Origin: an uncultured Clostridia bacterium | GTDB taxonomy: Bacteria; Bacillota; Clostridia; Christensenellales; UBA1242 | Length of the DNA stretch: 64,000 nucleotides | Assembly: GCA_934757845.1 (NCBI GenBank) | Contig: CAKVLQ010000003.1 | Span: forward strand, 1-64,000 | Direction of reading: 5' to 3' | Part shown: positions 32,193-41,540 of the stretch, piece by piece | How positions within the stretch are numbered: the stretch's first letter is position 1 | Layout: the number at the start of each line of letters is the position of its first letter | The notes under the pieces: generated by a model | Database searches by the model: none | What the model was told of the DNA's origin: nothing | What the model saw: only the letters and a program-made list of their open reading frames with translations | Translations under genes and position numbers: made by a program

Positions 32193-33521
32193 ATGAAATC
32201 GGTTAAACCCAAAATTAAAACCAAAACTTACAAAATTGTTAATGGCGAAGTTAAAATTCCTAACAAAGTTAAAATTGCATCAAATATTTTAGCTTTTGTT
32301 ACTGGTGCAACTTGTTTTTTGGGCACAACTGGTATAATAAAAAGCAACATTAATAATGTTATGCTTCCTTCAAGAAATGAAATTGTGCAAACTATTGATG
32401 ATTTAGATGCAGATATTGGTTATTTGACAAAAGATGAAGAGGTTTTGTTTAATTCTTCATCAGTTAATCGCTTTATTGCAAACAAAAATCAACATATTAA
32501 AATTTATGCAAAAGATAGCGTTAAAACAGATGTTAAGAATTCAATTAAAAATTGTGTAGAATACTTAAATTTTATTTTTGAAATTATAAATCCTAATTAT
32601 AAATTTGAATTTGTAACACAAAAAAATTTTGGCGATTATTTTGATGAAAATTTTATTGTGGTTGAACAAAAACAAATTTTTACTAGAAAAGCGGTTGGGC
32701 TTGCAAGAACATCTTCAATTCCAAGTTTAACAAACTATGGCAAAAAAATTTATTATAATAATATTTGGCTGGCACCTGAAGTTGATAAATATGAAAGTTA
32801 TAATGTGTTTATGCACGAAATTATGCACTTGTTTGGTTTTAAAGATGCTTATGAAATTGAAAATTATGATACTGCCACAATTATGCAGGCAAGTGGGGCA
32901 TATTGTCCGTTCACTTTTTTAACAAATAACGACTTTAAACTTCTTTTGGCACTTTACAGCAATAATCCAAATCAAAACAATGAAAAATATAATGAACTTA
33001 TTAAGAGCAAAGAAGAATTTAACAAAAAATTTGCAAGTTCACTTATAAAAATTATAAAAAATGAAATTTATAATTTGTTAAAGCAAAATGGTATAAACGA
33101 AAGTGAAAATGCAGAATTAAGTTTTGTTGATGAAGAAAAAATGAGTTATTATTCGGTTAAAAATTCAAGCACATTATATGCTTATAACAACCATAAAGCC
33201 ATTAAGTGTAGTTATGAATATGATTATTCACAAAATTCAAAAATATGGAAAACAAGCGAAATTAAAAACTTAAACAATTTTAATAGTCTTGAAGAACTTG
33301 CTGATTTTTTTCTTAATCAACTAACAGAGCTTCCATGCAATTTGATTTTAAACTATGGCCAAAGTGCAATTTTAATTCCAACCTTTTGCTTGCAAATTTT
33401 ATATTTTCAATCACCAGAAATTCAAATTTTAAACAATATTTCAAAACAAGAATTTGAAACATTATATAAAATTAATAGTGGCAAAATGGTTGATCAAAAT
33501 GATCAATTTCTATTAAAATAA
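32193..33521 (+). CDS. Membrane-anchored metzincin-like zinc protease, paralogue 2
   Basis: The 442-aa protein mirrors the 29952-31316 product. It has a basic N-terminus, a membrane segment (IASNILAFVTGATCFLGTTGII, about 28-49), the identical LPSRNEIVQTIDDLDA linker, and the zinc site FMHEIMHLFGFKDAYE (HExxHxxGxxD). TIMQASGAY follows as the likely Met-turn, then NDFKLLLALYSNN. C-terminal halves diverge more. A 35-base stretch at 32364-32398 is identical in inverted orientation to 31138-31172, which indicates recent duplication or gene conversion. The start follows the -10 directly. Probably an extracellular protease with unknown substrate. Confidence 0.7.
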   Translation: MKSVKPKIKTKTYKIVNGEVKIPNKVKIASNILAFVTGATCFLGTTGIIKSNINNVMLPSRNEIVQTIDDLDADIGYLTKDEEVLFNSSSVNRFIANKNQHIKIYAKDSVKTDVKNSIKNCVEYLNFIFEIINPNYKFEFVTQKNFGDYFDENFIVVEQKQIFTRKAVGLARTSSIPSLTNYGKKIYYNNIWLAPEVDKYESYNVFMHEIMHLFGFKDAYEIENYDTATIMQASGAYCPFTFLTNNDFKLLLALYSNNPNQNNEKYNELIKSKEEFNKKFASSLIKIIKNEIYNLLKQNGINESENAELSFVDEEKMSYYSVKNSSTLYAYNNHKAIKCSYEYDYSQNSKIWKTSEIKNLNNFNSLEELADFFLNQLTELPCNLILNYGQSAILIPTFCLQILYFQSPEIQILNNISKQEFETLYKINSGKMVDQNDQFLLK

Positions 33522-33550
33522 TTCAACTTTAAGGTTGAATTTTTTTTTAT
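33521..33550 (+). terminator. Terminator of metzincin-like gene 2
   Basis: ATTCAAC pairs with GTTGAAT around TTTAAG, followed by a long T-run. The remaining gap to 33813 is AT-rich and holds only the smc promoter. Confidence 0.8.
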
Positions 33551-33754
33551 TGTCAAAATATGTTTTAACGCTATATTAAAATAGATTTCTTTTATGCATT
33601 TTAATTAAATATAATGCAAAATGAAGTGATTTTTATTTCTTAAATGTTGTTATTATATTTAAAGTCAAATAATGTTAAAATTTAAAATAACAAAGTTTCA
33701 TAAAAATTTTTGCATTCTTTGTTAATTTGGGTGAAAATTAATTTGATTAAATAT

Positions 33755-33783
33755 TTGTTTTTTCTTATTTTTTGTGATATAAT
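33755..33783 (+). promoter_or_regulatory. Promoter of smc
   Basis: TTGTTT (33755-33760), 17-nt spacer ending TGTGA, TATAAT (33778-33783). The TGTGA preceding the -10 recurs at several promoters in this window. Confidence 0.6.
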
Positions 33784-33813
33784 GCGTTTGTATATTGCTA
33801 AAAAGAGGACAAA

Positions 33814-36800
33814 ATGAATTTTAAACGAATTGAAATTGTTGGATTTAAAAGTTTTGCCGACAAAACTATTATTGAATTTGACGGCGGAATTACTGCCATA
33901 GTTGGTCCAAACGGTTGTGGAAAAAGCAATGTTGCTGACTCTATCCGTTGGGTTTTGGGTGAACAAAGTAGCAAAACCTTGCGTGGAAGTTCAATGCAAG
34001 ATGTTATTTTTGCTGGAACTGAAAACCGAAAAAGTTTGAGTTATTGCGAAGTTACTATGGTTTTGGATAATAGTGATAAAACATTAGATGTTGAATATAC
34101 TGAAGTTTCTTTAACCCGAAAACTTTATCGAAATGGTGAAAGTGAATATTTGCTAAATAACACTCCTTGCAGGCTTAAAGATATTGTTGACATTTTGCAT
34201 GATAGCGGAATTGGTAGAGATGGCTATTCAATTATTGGACAGGGTAAAGTTGACGAAATCGTTAATTCTAAACCTGAAAATAGGCGAGTTATTTTTGAAG
34301 AGGCGGCAGGAATTAGCAAATTTAAGGCAAAAAAAATTGAAGCAAGCCGAAAACTTGAAAGAACAAGAGAAAATTTGAGCAGGCTTAGAGATATTTTGGC
34401 TGAAATTGAAAAACAATTAACACCATTAAAACATCAAGCCGAAAACGCAAAAAAATATTTGGTTTTGAAAGAAGCCCTAAAAAAAGCCGAAGTTAACAAT
34501 TATATTTATCAATATGATAATGCAAACACAAACAAAGAAGCAATAAACATTAAGATTAAAGGATTAGAAGAAGAACTTAATGTTAGAAATGGCGATTTAG
34601 AAAATGTTATAAACAAATATAACGAAAATTTTGAAAAAATTTCGCATATCGACAAAGACATTAATGCTTTATATCAAAAAATGATTGAACTTAATGTTAA
34701 ACTTGAAAAATCTTCAAGCGAGGCCAGTGTTATAAACGAAAAATTGGCATCAAATTCAAGCGAAATTCTTCGTGTTAATCAAGAAGTTGAAAAAATTGAA
34801 AACGCTCTAAAAGATGTTAAAATCTTGCTTGAAACAAAAACAAGCAAAAAAGAACAAAACAAGCAAAAAATTGAAGATTTGAATGGGCAAATTGAATCAG
34901 CACGAAGCAAATATCTTTCTATTGTTGACGAACTTACAAAAAGTGAAGATATTAGCCTTGACAACCAAAAACAAATGGTTAATGCTTTGAATAAATTAAG
35001 TGATTATAAAAGCGAATTAAGCAAAAAAACTGCCGAAAAAGAAGGTGTTTCTGCAAAAACCGATGAAATAAATTCACTTCTTAACAATGAAACAATAAAA
35101 AGCGTTGAGAATAATTCAAACATAAGCAAATTAAATGAAAAAATTGACAAATTGGTTGCTAGAAAGTTAGAACTTAAAACTCAAACTTCAAGTGAACTTA
35201 ACAAGTTTAATGAAAATGTTTTGAAATTAAGAAATGTTGAAGAAAAACTTGGTCAAATTTCAAATTCTGTGGCAATTTTGGATAGTAGAAAGAAAGTTTT
35301 GACCGAAATGCAAAAAGATTTGGAAGGCTTTAACAACTCGGTTAAAAATTTGATTAAACACAGTCAGCAAAATGCCGAACTTAAAAAACAATTTATTGGC
35401 GTTGTTGCAAGTTTAATGCAAGTTCCTGAAAAATTTGAAACGGCAATAGAAATGGCTCTTGGTGGAGCAGTTCAAAATGTCGTTACCGAAAATGAGCAAA
35501 ACGCAAATAACCTTATTAATTATCTAAAGCAAAACGCTTTGGGACGGGCAACTTTCTTGCCAATAACAAGTGTAAAACCTAGGGGAATTGACGACCGATA
35601 TTTGTCAAAACTTAACTTAAATGGCGTTTTTGGAATAGCAAGCAACCTTATTAAATTTGATTCAAAACTAAAAAATATTTTTGACAGCCTTTTGGGTGCA
35701 ACAGTTATTGTTAATGATTTGCCACTTGCTATTAGCCTTGCAAAAGAATGCTCTTATTCGTTTAAGATTGTAACATTAGACGGCGATGTTATTAATCCAG
35801 CGGGTTCAATTTCGGGCGGAAGCAAAAAAAATAGTGTGTCAAACTTGATTGGCAGACAGCGTGAAATTGAAGAGATTGAAAAACATCTTGAAAAACTTAA
35901 TTTGGAACTTTCGGAAAATAGCAGTTTGAAAGACAAACTTATGAATTTAACAACCGAAAGTCAAGACAAAATTAAGCAAAACAACAATGAATTTCATGCC
36001 CTAGAACTTGAAATTAGTGTTGAAAATGAAAAACTTGCTCAAATTAAGTTATTGCAAACCGATTGCGAAAATGTTATTTCAAATTTAAAACAAAATTTGC
36101 AAACTTTAAGTTTGTCAAAATCAAAACTTGAAAATGAAATTTTGGAACTTGAAACCATAATTTCTTCAATAAATACAAACAACTCTGCCACCACAAGTGC
36201 AATTTCAAAAACAAAACAACAATTTGATGAATTAAAACAAGAAAGAGATAATTATAACGAAAAAATCACTTCAATCAGGGTTGAAATTGCAAGTTTAGAA
36301 AGTGAAAATTTTGCATTAAGCGAAGAAGAAATAAGATTAAATCAAGATATTGTTGACAAAAACGCTTTGATTAGTGAAAACAATGAAAATCTTAACAATT
36401 TAAACATAGCAAAACAAAATTTGCTAAACAAACTTGAACTAATCAAACAAAACGAAAACTATAAGGCTTGTGAAAAAGAAATTGAAGAAGTTAAGTCAAA
36501 ACTTGATGGTCTTGATGATTATAAACAAAAACTTCAAATAAACCTTAAAGAACTTGATGAAGACCGAAGCAACTTTACAACACAAATTTCAAAACTTCAA
36601 AACAAAAAGAGTTTGGAAGAACTTAATTTAACCAAAATAGACACCGAACTTGAAAATATGCAAGAGCGAGTTTGGGAAGCCTATGAACTTACATACGCTT
36701 CAAGCCTTGAATATAAGGTTGAAAACTATAATTTGGAAGAAGGCTTGATTGAAGCCAACAAATGCAAGCGAGAAATTGATAAACTTGGCTATGTTAATGT

Positions 36801-37431
36801 TAATGCTATTGAAGAAAGTGTTGCATTAAACGAGCGTTATGAATCATTATCTCTTCAAGTTCAAGACCTTGAAAAGGCTGAACAAGACACAAGCAAGGTT
36901 ATTAAAGAACTTAACAGCGAAATGATAAACAGGTTTACAACAGAATTTTCAAAAATCAATGAAAACTTTAAACGAGTGTTTAAAGAATTGTTTGGTGGCG
37001 GAAGGGCAGAACTAATTTTGGTTAAGCCAGAACCTGACCCAGAACTTGGTGAAAAAGAATGTGATATTTTGGACGCAGGTGTGGATATTGTTGCCGAACC
37101 ACCAGGAAAAAGTTTGAAAAACTTATCACTTTTAAGTGGTGGAGAAAAAGCATTAACAGCGATTGCAATTTTGTTCTCTATATTAAAACTAAAACCAATG
37201 CCATTTTGTTTGTTAGACGAAATTGAAGCCGCTCTTGACGATGCGAATGTTGGAAGATTTGCAAAATATTTGAACAGATTTTCAAGTGAAACTCAATTTA
37301 TTGTTATCACTCACAGAAAACCAACAATGGAACTTGCCGACAGACTTTATGGTGTTACAATGCAAGAAAAAGGTGTTTCAAAAATTGTATCCGTTAAACT
37401 TAGCGATATTAATCTTGACGAAAATAATTAA
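33814..37431 (+). CDS. smc: Chromosome partition protein SMC
   Basis: The 1205-aa ATPase has the full SMC layout. The N-terminal head carries Walker A GPNGCGKSN (about 31-39). A long coiled coil leads to the hinge (about 510-640, around QFIGVVASLMQVPEKFETAIEMALGG). A second coiled coil and the C-terminal head follow, with signature LSGGEKAL (about 1107) and Walker B CLLDEIEAALDDANV (about 1131). SMC with ScpA and ScpB forms condensin; both partners are encoded at 51332-52838. AGAGGAC upstream of the ATG gives the start. ftsY lies downstream as in many Firmicutes, though 116 bases separate them. Confidence 0.97.
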   Translation: MNFKRIEIVGFKSFADKTIIEFDGGITAIVGPNGCGKSNVADSIRWVLGEQSSKTLRGSSMQDVIFAGTENRKSLSYCEVTMVLDNSDKTLDVEYTEVSLTRKLYRNGESEYLLNNTPCRLKDIVDILHDSGIGRDGYSIIGQGKVDEIVNSKPENRRVIFEEAAGISKFKAKKIEASRKLERTRENLSRLRDILAEIEKQLTPLKHQAENAKKYLVLKEALKKAEVNNYIYQYDNANTNKEAINIKIKGLEEELNVRNGDLENVINKYNENFEKISHIDKDINALYQKMIELNVKLEKSSSEASVINEKLASNSSEILRVNQEVEKIENALKDVKILLETKTSKKEQNKQKIEDLNGQIESARSKYLSIVDELTKSEDISLDNQKQMVNALNKLSDYKSELSKKTAEKEGVSAKTDEINSLLNNETIKSVENNSNISKLNEKIDKLVARKLELKTQTSSELNKFNENVLKLRNVEEKLGQISNSVAILDSRKKVLTEMQKDLEGFNNSVKNLIKHSQQNAELKKQFIGVVASLMQVPEKFETAIEMALGGAVQNVVTENEQNANNLINYLKQNALGRATFLPITSVKPRGIDDRYLSKLNLNGVFGIASNLIKFDSKLKNIFDSLLGATVIVNDLPLAISLAKECSYSFKIVTLDGDVINPAGSISGGSKKNSVSNLIGRQREIEEIEKHLEKLNLELSENSSLKDKLMNLTTESQDKIKQNNNEFHALELEISVENEKLAQIKLLQTDCENVISNLKQNLQTLSLSKSKLENEILELETIISSINTNNSATTSAISKTKQQFDELKQERDNYNEKITSIRVEIASLESENFALSEEEIRLNQDIVDKNALISENNENLNNLNIAKQNLLNKLELIKQNENYKACEKEIEEVKSKLDGLDDYKQKLQINLKELDEDRSNFTTQISKLQNKKSLEELNLTKIDTELENMQERVWEAYELTYASSLEYKVENYNLEEGLIEANKCKREIDKLGYVNVNAIEESVALNERYESLSLQVQDLEKAEQDTSKVIKELNSEMINRFTTEFSKINENFKRVFKELFGGGRAELILVKPEPDPELGEKECDILDAGVDIVAEPPGKSLKNLSLLSGGEKALTAIAILFSILKLKPMPFCLLDEIEAALDDANVGRFAKYLNRFSSETQFIVITHRKPTMELADRLYGVTMQEKGVSKIVSVKLSDINLDENN

Positions 37432-37546
37432 TATTTATTCACAAAAACTTGAATATGTTTGTTATTTATTCAAGTTTTTGAATATTTATGCAAAAACATT
37501 AATGATTAACAAGACAAAAATTTAAAAATTTTTAAAGGAAATTTGT

Positions 37547-38431
37547 ATGGGATTATTCAGCAAAATAAAAGAAGGACTTAAAAAAACAAGCCAAAAACTT
37601 AAAGAACTTTTTAAAAAAAGTGAACTTAATGACGATTTTTATGACGAACTTGAATATGTTTTAATTTCAAGTGATATGGGCGTTGAAGCAACCGAAGATA
37701 TTATTAGCGAACTTAAAACAAGGGCTAAAAAAGAAAAAATTAAAGAAAGCCAAAAAGCCAAAGACCTTTTGAAACAAATTTTGATTGAAAAAATTGATAT
37801 TTTTGAAGAAGACGAAAACTATCCACTTGCATATTTGATTATTGGTGTTAATGGTGTTGGAAAAACAACCACAATAGGAAAACTTGCCAATTTGTTTAAA
37901 CAAAACAAAAAAGATGTTGTTTTGGCGGCAGCCGACACTTTTAGGGCAGCAGCAAGCGACCAACTTACTGAATGGGCAAACAGAAGCAAGGTTAAAATTA
38001 TAAAACACAGTGAAGGGGCAGACCCTGCAAGTGTGGTTTATGATGCGATAGAAAGCATGAAAGCAAAAAAAAGCGATGTTTTGCTTATTGACACAGCAGG
38101 AAGACTGCACAACAAAGTTAATTTGATGGAAGAACTTAAAAAAATATCAAAAATTGTTGCAAACAAATATCCTGAATGTGAATATAAAAAGATTTTGGTT
38201 TTGGACGCAACAACTGGTCAAAACGCATTAAGCCAAGTTAAAGAATTTAATGAAATGGTTGGCATTGACGGAATTATATTAACAAAACTTGATGGCACAA
38301 GCAAAGGTGGGGTTATTGTGCCAATTATAAGCGACCTTCAAGTTCCAGTAAAATTTGTTGGAGTTGGCGAAAAAATGGACGACCTTATTGAATTTAATGC
38401 AACCGATTTTGTTAACGCTTTGTTTGAATAA
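37547..38431 (+). CDS. ftsY: Signal recognition particle receptor FtsY
   Basis: The 294-aa SRP GTPase has the NG domain and only a short basic N-terminal segment in place of the long acidic A domain. G1 is GVNGVGKTTTIGKLA (about 101), the insertion box DTFRAAASDQL (about 132), G3 DTAGRLHNK (about 184), and G4 TKLDGTSKGG (about 245). It docks ribosome-SRP complexes at the membrane for co-translational insertion. AAGGAA precedes the ATG. The smc-ftsY order is conserved in Firmicutes. A strong terminator follows. Confidence 0.97.
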   Translation: MGLFSKIKEGLKKTSQKLKELFKKSELNDDFYDELEYVLISSDMGVEATEDIISELKTRAKKEKIKESQKAKDLLKQILIEKIDIFEEDENYPLAYLIIGVNGVGKTTTIGKLANLFKQNKKDVVLAAADTFRAAASDQLTEWANRSKVKIIKHSEGADPASVVYDAIESMKAKKSDVLLIDTAGRLHNKVNLMEELKKISKIVANKYPECEYKKILVLDATTGQNALSQVKEFNEMVGIDGIILTKLDGTSKGGVIVPIISDLQVPVKFVGVGEKMDDLIEFNATDFVNALFE

Positions 38432-38443
38432 AAAATTAATTTA

Positions 38444-38468
38444 AAAGTGCCTTGTGGCACTTTTTTTA
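38444..38468 (+). terminator. Terminator of ftsY
   Basis: AAAGTGCC pairs with GGCACTTT around TTGT, within a T-run. Confidence 0.9.
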
Positions 38469-38578
38469 AAACATTTTTGAATTTGTTTGTAAAAAACTTT
38501 TTTTGTGTTAAAATTTATTTAATAAATTAAAAGTTATAAACTTTTAAAAATAAATCAAAATAACAAAGGAGAAGAATT

Positions 38579-40057
38579 ATGAAAAATTTTAAGCAAATTT
38601 TAAAATATATCATGTTTGTTTTGGTGCTTGTTCCTGCAATTTTTGTTTTAACCGCTTGCAATGTTTCGTTTGGCGAAAGAAGCATTGTTGACATCAAAAA
38701 AACTGGCACAAATGGGCTTGTTGACACATATACAATAACTTATTCCGACAACACAACTTCAACATTCACAATAACAAACGGAAAGAATGGCTTTGACGGA
38801 AAAGATGCCGAAAATGTTGATATTAACGAAATTTATAATGCTCTTGTTCAAAAAGGTTATACAAAATCTTTTAATGAATTTTTGAAAGAATATTTGAATT
38901 ATGAAGTTAAAACCAGTAACAAAACTGAATCAATTAACACCGCAATTTTGTCCAGTGTTAGCATTTACAGCGAATGTCAAGTTATTCAGCAACAATCAAC
39001 TTGGTTTGGAACTATCACTTTGGCAAAAACAACGCAAGTTAGTGCAGGAAGTGGCGTAATTTATTCGCTTAACAAAGAAAGTGGTGATGCATATTTAATT
39101 ACAAATTATCATGTTGTTTATAACAAAAATGGAGTAAACTCAAAAATTGGAAAAATTCACGCATTTTTGTATGGAAACATGATTGATGTGGCATACAAAA
39201 CCGATTCAAGCGGAAATTATGTTTATGACAGCAATGGTTATCCAATCGTTGAATATGGTGCTGATGCCATAAAATGCGAATATATTGGCGGAAGTTTAAC
39301 TTATGATATTGCCGTTTTAAAAATTTCAGGAAGTGAAATTTTGAAAAATAGTGATGCAAAACAAGTTGAAATTAGTGATGATTATTTGGTTGGTGAAACC
39401 GCTATTGCGATTGGAAATCCAGAAGCACAGGGCATTAGTGTTACCGAAGGAATTATTAGTGTGGAAAGTGAATATATCACAATGACTGGGGCAGACGATG
39501 AAACAAATATAACTTTCAGAACATTAAGAATTGACACTGCAATAAATTCTGGAAATTCTGGTGGCGGACTTTTTAATGAACATGGCGAACTTATTGGAAT
39601 TGTAAACGCAAAAATTGTTGACACAAGCATAGAAAATATTGCTTATGCAATTCCAAAAGAAATAGCAATTAATGTGGCAGACAATTTGATTAAAAACTTT
39701 GAAGCAAATGGCACAAACAAAGTTAACAAAATCACTGTTGGTCTTCAACTTTCAATTCAATCTTCAAGGGCAGAATATAACGCCAGCACAAAAACAACAA
39801 AAATTGTTGAACAAGTTGCAATTTCAAGTGTTGTTGAAAATTCTATTGCTGAAAGTGCAGGATTTAAAGTTGGCGACATTCTAAAATCAATTACTGCAAA
39901 TGGAAAAACCTATAAAGTTTCAAGAATGTTTAACGCAATCGACCTTGCATTAACTTTTAATCCAAATGACCAAATAACATACACAGTTGTTCGTGATGGG
40001 GTTGAAACAAACATCAATTTTGTTGCAACAAATAGTGCTTTTAGTTTTGTTGAATAA
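38579..40057 (+). CDS. HtrA-like trypsin-fold serine protease lipoprotein with PDZ domain
   Basis: The 492-aa protein has a lipoprotein signal (hydrophobic 9-25, lipobox VLTAC, Cys27). Residues 30-110 include a repeat-like beta segment (VDTYTITYSDNTTSTFTITNGKNG) seen in surface lipoproteins of clostridia. The protease domain shows the triad: His in TNYHVV (about 176), Asp in YDIAVLK (about 243) and Ser in NSGNSGGGLF (about 325). A C-terminal PDZ domain (about 385-490: ENSIAESAGFKVGDILKSI) follows. HtrA proteins degrade misfolded envelope proteins. GGAG precedes the ATG. It is monocistronic. Confidence 0.93.
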   Translation: MKNFKQILKYIMFVLVLVPAIFVLTACNVSFGERSIVDIKKTGTNGLVDTYTITYSDNTTSTFTITNGKNGFDGKDAENVDINEIYNALVQKGYTKSFNEFLKEYLNYEVKTSNKTESINTAILSSVSIYSECQVIQQQSTWFGTITLAKTTQVSAGSGVIYSLNKESGDAYLITNYHVVYNKNGVNSKIGKIHAFLYGNMIDVAYKTDSSGNYVYDSNGYPIVEYGADAIKCEYIGGSLTYDIAVLKISGSEILKNSDAKQVEISDDYLVGETAIAIGNPEAQGISVTEGIISVESEYITMTGADDETNITFRTLRIDTAINSGNSGGGLFNEHGELIGIVNAKIVDTSIENIAYAIPKEIAINVADNLIKNFEANGTNKVNKITVGLQLSIQSSRAEYNASTKTTKIVEQVAISSVVENSIAESAGFKVGDILKSITANGKTYKVSRMFNAIDLALTFNPNDQITYTVVRDGVETNINFVATNSAFSFVE

Positions 40058-40104
40058 TAAATTTAACATTTTATAAAAAATGCAAAATATTTTAAAATTT
40101 GATA

Positions 40105-40132
40105 TTGACAAAATATTTTAAAGTGTTATAAT
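40105..40132 (+). promoter_or_regulatory. Promoter of the 40157 gene
   Basis: TTGACA (40105-40110), 16-nt spacer, TATAAT (40127-40132). Confidence 0.65.
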
Positions 40133-40156
40133 TTTGCTATAAAAGGGGATTTTATT

Positions 40157-40570
40157 ATGGAATTATCAGCAAATAAACAAGATATTGAAAACTCAAAACT
40201 AAAAGCAGAATGTTTTTTGAAAGCAAACAAAAAAAGAAGTTTAAAAAACAAACTTGCAATAGTAGCATTTGGCACATTTTTTGTTCTTGACATTATTTTT
40301 AGTTTTTTAATAACAAAAAATTTATTTACAGGTTTAATTTGGGGTGGTTTCACATTTTTTGGTCTTGGTCTTGAAACATTAGACGCAATAAACTGTGCAA
40401 AAGAAATTAAAACTTATAAAGAAATTAAGAAAAATTGTGAACGAGAACTTGAAAATTTTAAGAATGTTGAAACATTAGAAGCAACAAAAAACAAAATTGA
40501 AAAACAAACTTTAATTTCTTCAAAAAATAATTCAAACACAAAAACAGACACACTAGATAAAAGTTTTTAA
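40157..40570 (+). CDS. Small membrane protein of unknown function
   Basis: The 137-aa protein has a charged N-terminal helix (residues 1-35, many Lys), two hydrophobic segments (about 36-52 and 57-75: LAIVAFGTFFVLDIIFSFLI and LFTGLIWGGFTFFGLGL) and a coiled-coil-like C-terminal half rich in Lys and Glu. No family is recognised. It has its own promoter and terminator. AGGGG lies about 9 bases before the ATG. Codon use matches its neighbours. Confidence 0.7.
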   Translation: MELSANKQDIENSKLKAECFLKANKKRSLKNKLAIVAFGTFFVLDIIFSFLITKNLFTGLIWGGFTFFGLGLETLDAINCAKEIKTYKEIKKNCERELENFKNVETLEATKNKIEKQTLISSKNNSNTKTDTLDKSF

Positions 40571-40590
40571 CAGGCAATGCCTGTTTTTTT
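40569..40590 (+). terminator. Terminator of the 40157 gene
   Basis: AACAGGC pairs with GCCTGTT around AAT, followed by T's. Confidence 0.9.
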
Positions 40591-40733
40591 ATTTATTAAT
40601 CAATTTAAAAATATAGTTTAATTTTTACACTATTTTTTAATCATTATTTTTAATAAATCAAAACATAAATTTTCTTATTATTTATGTGTAAATAAAATAA
40701 ATAATAGATTTTTATTAAACTTTGAAAATTTTG

Positions 40734-40762
40734 TTGACAAAAAGTGTTTTTTGTGATAGATT
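40734..40762 (+). promoter_or_regulatory. Promoter of the rplU operon
   Basis: TTGACA (40734-40739), 17-nt spacer ending TGTGA, TAGATT (40757-40762). The gap from 40591 to 40733 is AT-rich, with nothing else visible. Confidence 0.6.
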
Positions 40763-40763
40763 T

Positions 40764-40898
40764 TATGCGTACCGCATATTAAGGGCATAGTGAAAAAAGA
40801 AAATTATTTGTTTTTGATTAATTATTTTGTAATAAGTTTTTCAAAAATATTAACAAAAATAGTTTCGCCTTTCGTAGCGAGTTTTAGCAAGGAGGAAA
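40764..40898 (+). promoter_or_regulatory. Structured leader of the L21 operon
   Basis: About 130 nt of untranslated leader begin with a hairpin TATGCG-tac-CGCATA (40764-40778) and AAGGGCATAG, then a distal hairpin TCGC/GCGA (40865-40880) just before the ribosome site AAGGAGG (40891-40897). Its position and the paired, GC-richer ends suit a ribosomal-protein autoregulatory leader of the L21 type. The class assignment is inferred from position; I could not fold it or compare it with a model. Confidence 0.5.
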
Positions 40899-40902
40899 AT
40901 TT

Positions 40903-41205
40903 ATGTTTTGTGTGTTAGAAACAGGTGGAAAACAATATAAAGTTTCTGTTGGCGATTTAATCAATGTTGAAAAAATCGATGCTAATGTTAACGATAAAGT
41001 TGATTTAAAAGTTTTAATGCTAGTTGATGGCGATAAAATTGAAACTGGAAATCCATATTTAGCAAAAACAGCAAAATGCGAAGTTGTTAAACAAGGCAAA
41101 GAAGCAAAAATTATTGTTATTCGTTATAAAGCAAAAAAGAATGTTAAAAAACGACAAGGTCATCGTCAACCTTTCACAACTTTAAGATTAGTTGAAATAA
41201 AATAA
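40903..41205 (+). CDS. rplU: 50S ribosomal protein L21
   Basis: The 100-aa protein matches L21 throughout: LETGGKQYKVSVGDLINVEKI at the start, the central GDKIETGNPY, and the C-terminal signature YKAKKNVKKRQGHRQPFTTLRLVEI. L21 binds 23S rRNA in the large subunit. AGGAGG lies 5-10 bases before the ATG. Its last base is the first base of the prp start codon, so L21, Prp and L27 are made from one coupled operon, a standard Firmicutes arrangement. Confidence 0.97.
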   Translation: MFCVLETGGKQYKVSVGDLINVEKIDANVNDKVDLKVLMLVDGDKIETGNPYLAKTAKCEVVKQGKEAKIIVIRYKAKKNVKKRQGHRQPFTTLRLVEIK

Positions 41206-41540
41206 TGACGACTGTTGAACTTTATTATAACGATAATAATAAAATTGGCAAAGTTTTGGTTTCGGGTCACGCTGGGTTTAAAGATTCTGACGACATAGTG
41301 TGCGCAAGCATTTCGGCAATAACTCAAACAGCACTTCTTGGGCTTATTAAAGTTGTTGGGCTTGAAATTGACTATGAAGTTGAAGACGGTTATTTATGTT
41401 TTTTAATTCCGCAAAATTTGGAAACGGAAGACCAAATCAAAGTTGATGCGATTGTTCAAACAATGAAAGAAGGTTTGCTTGATGTTCAATCAGGCTATAA
41501 AAAATTTGTTAAATTGGAGGAAATATATAATGTTTATTAA
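41205..41540 (+). CDS. prp: Ribosomal-processing cysteine protease Prp
   Basis: The 111-aa protein carries the Prp catalytic pair: His in VSGHAGF (about residue 22) and Cys in DDIVCASISAITQTA (about 34). Prp cuts the N-terminal extension from ribosomal protein L27, which is needed for ribosome assembly in Firmicutes and relatives. The L27 encoded next door has just such an extension (MFINLQLFA). The start overlaps the end of rplU (TAATG), and the end overlaps the L27 start region by 11 bases, so synthesis is coupled. Confidence 0.95.
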   Translation: MTTVELYYNDNNKIGKVLVSGHAGFKDSDDIVCASISAITQTALLGLIKVVGLEIDYEVEDGYLCFLIPQNLETEDQIKVDAIVQTMKEGLLDVQSGYKKFVKLEEIYNVY

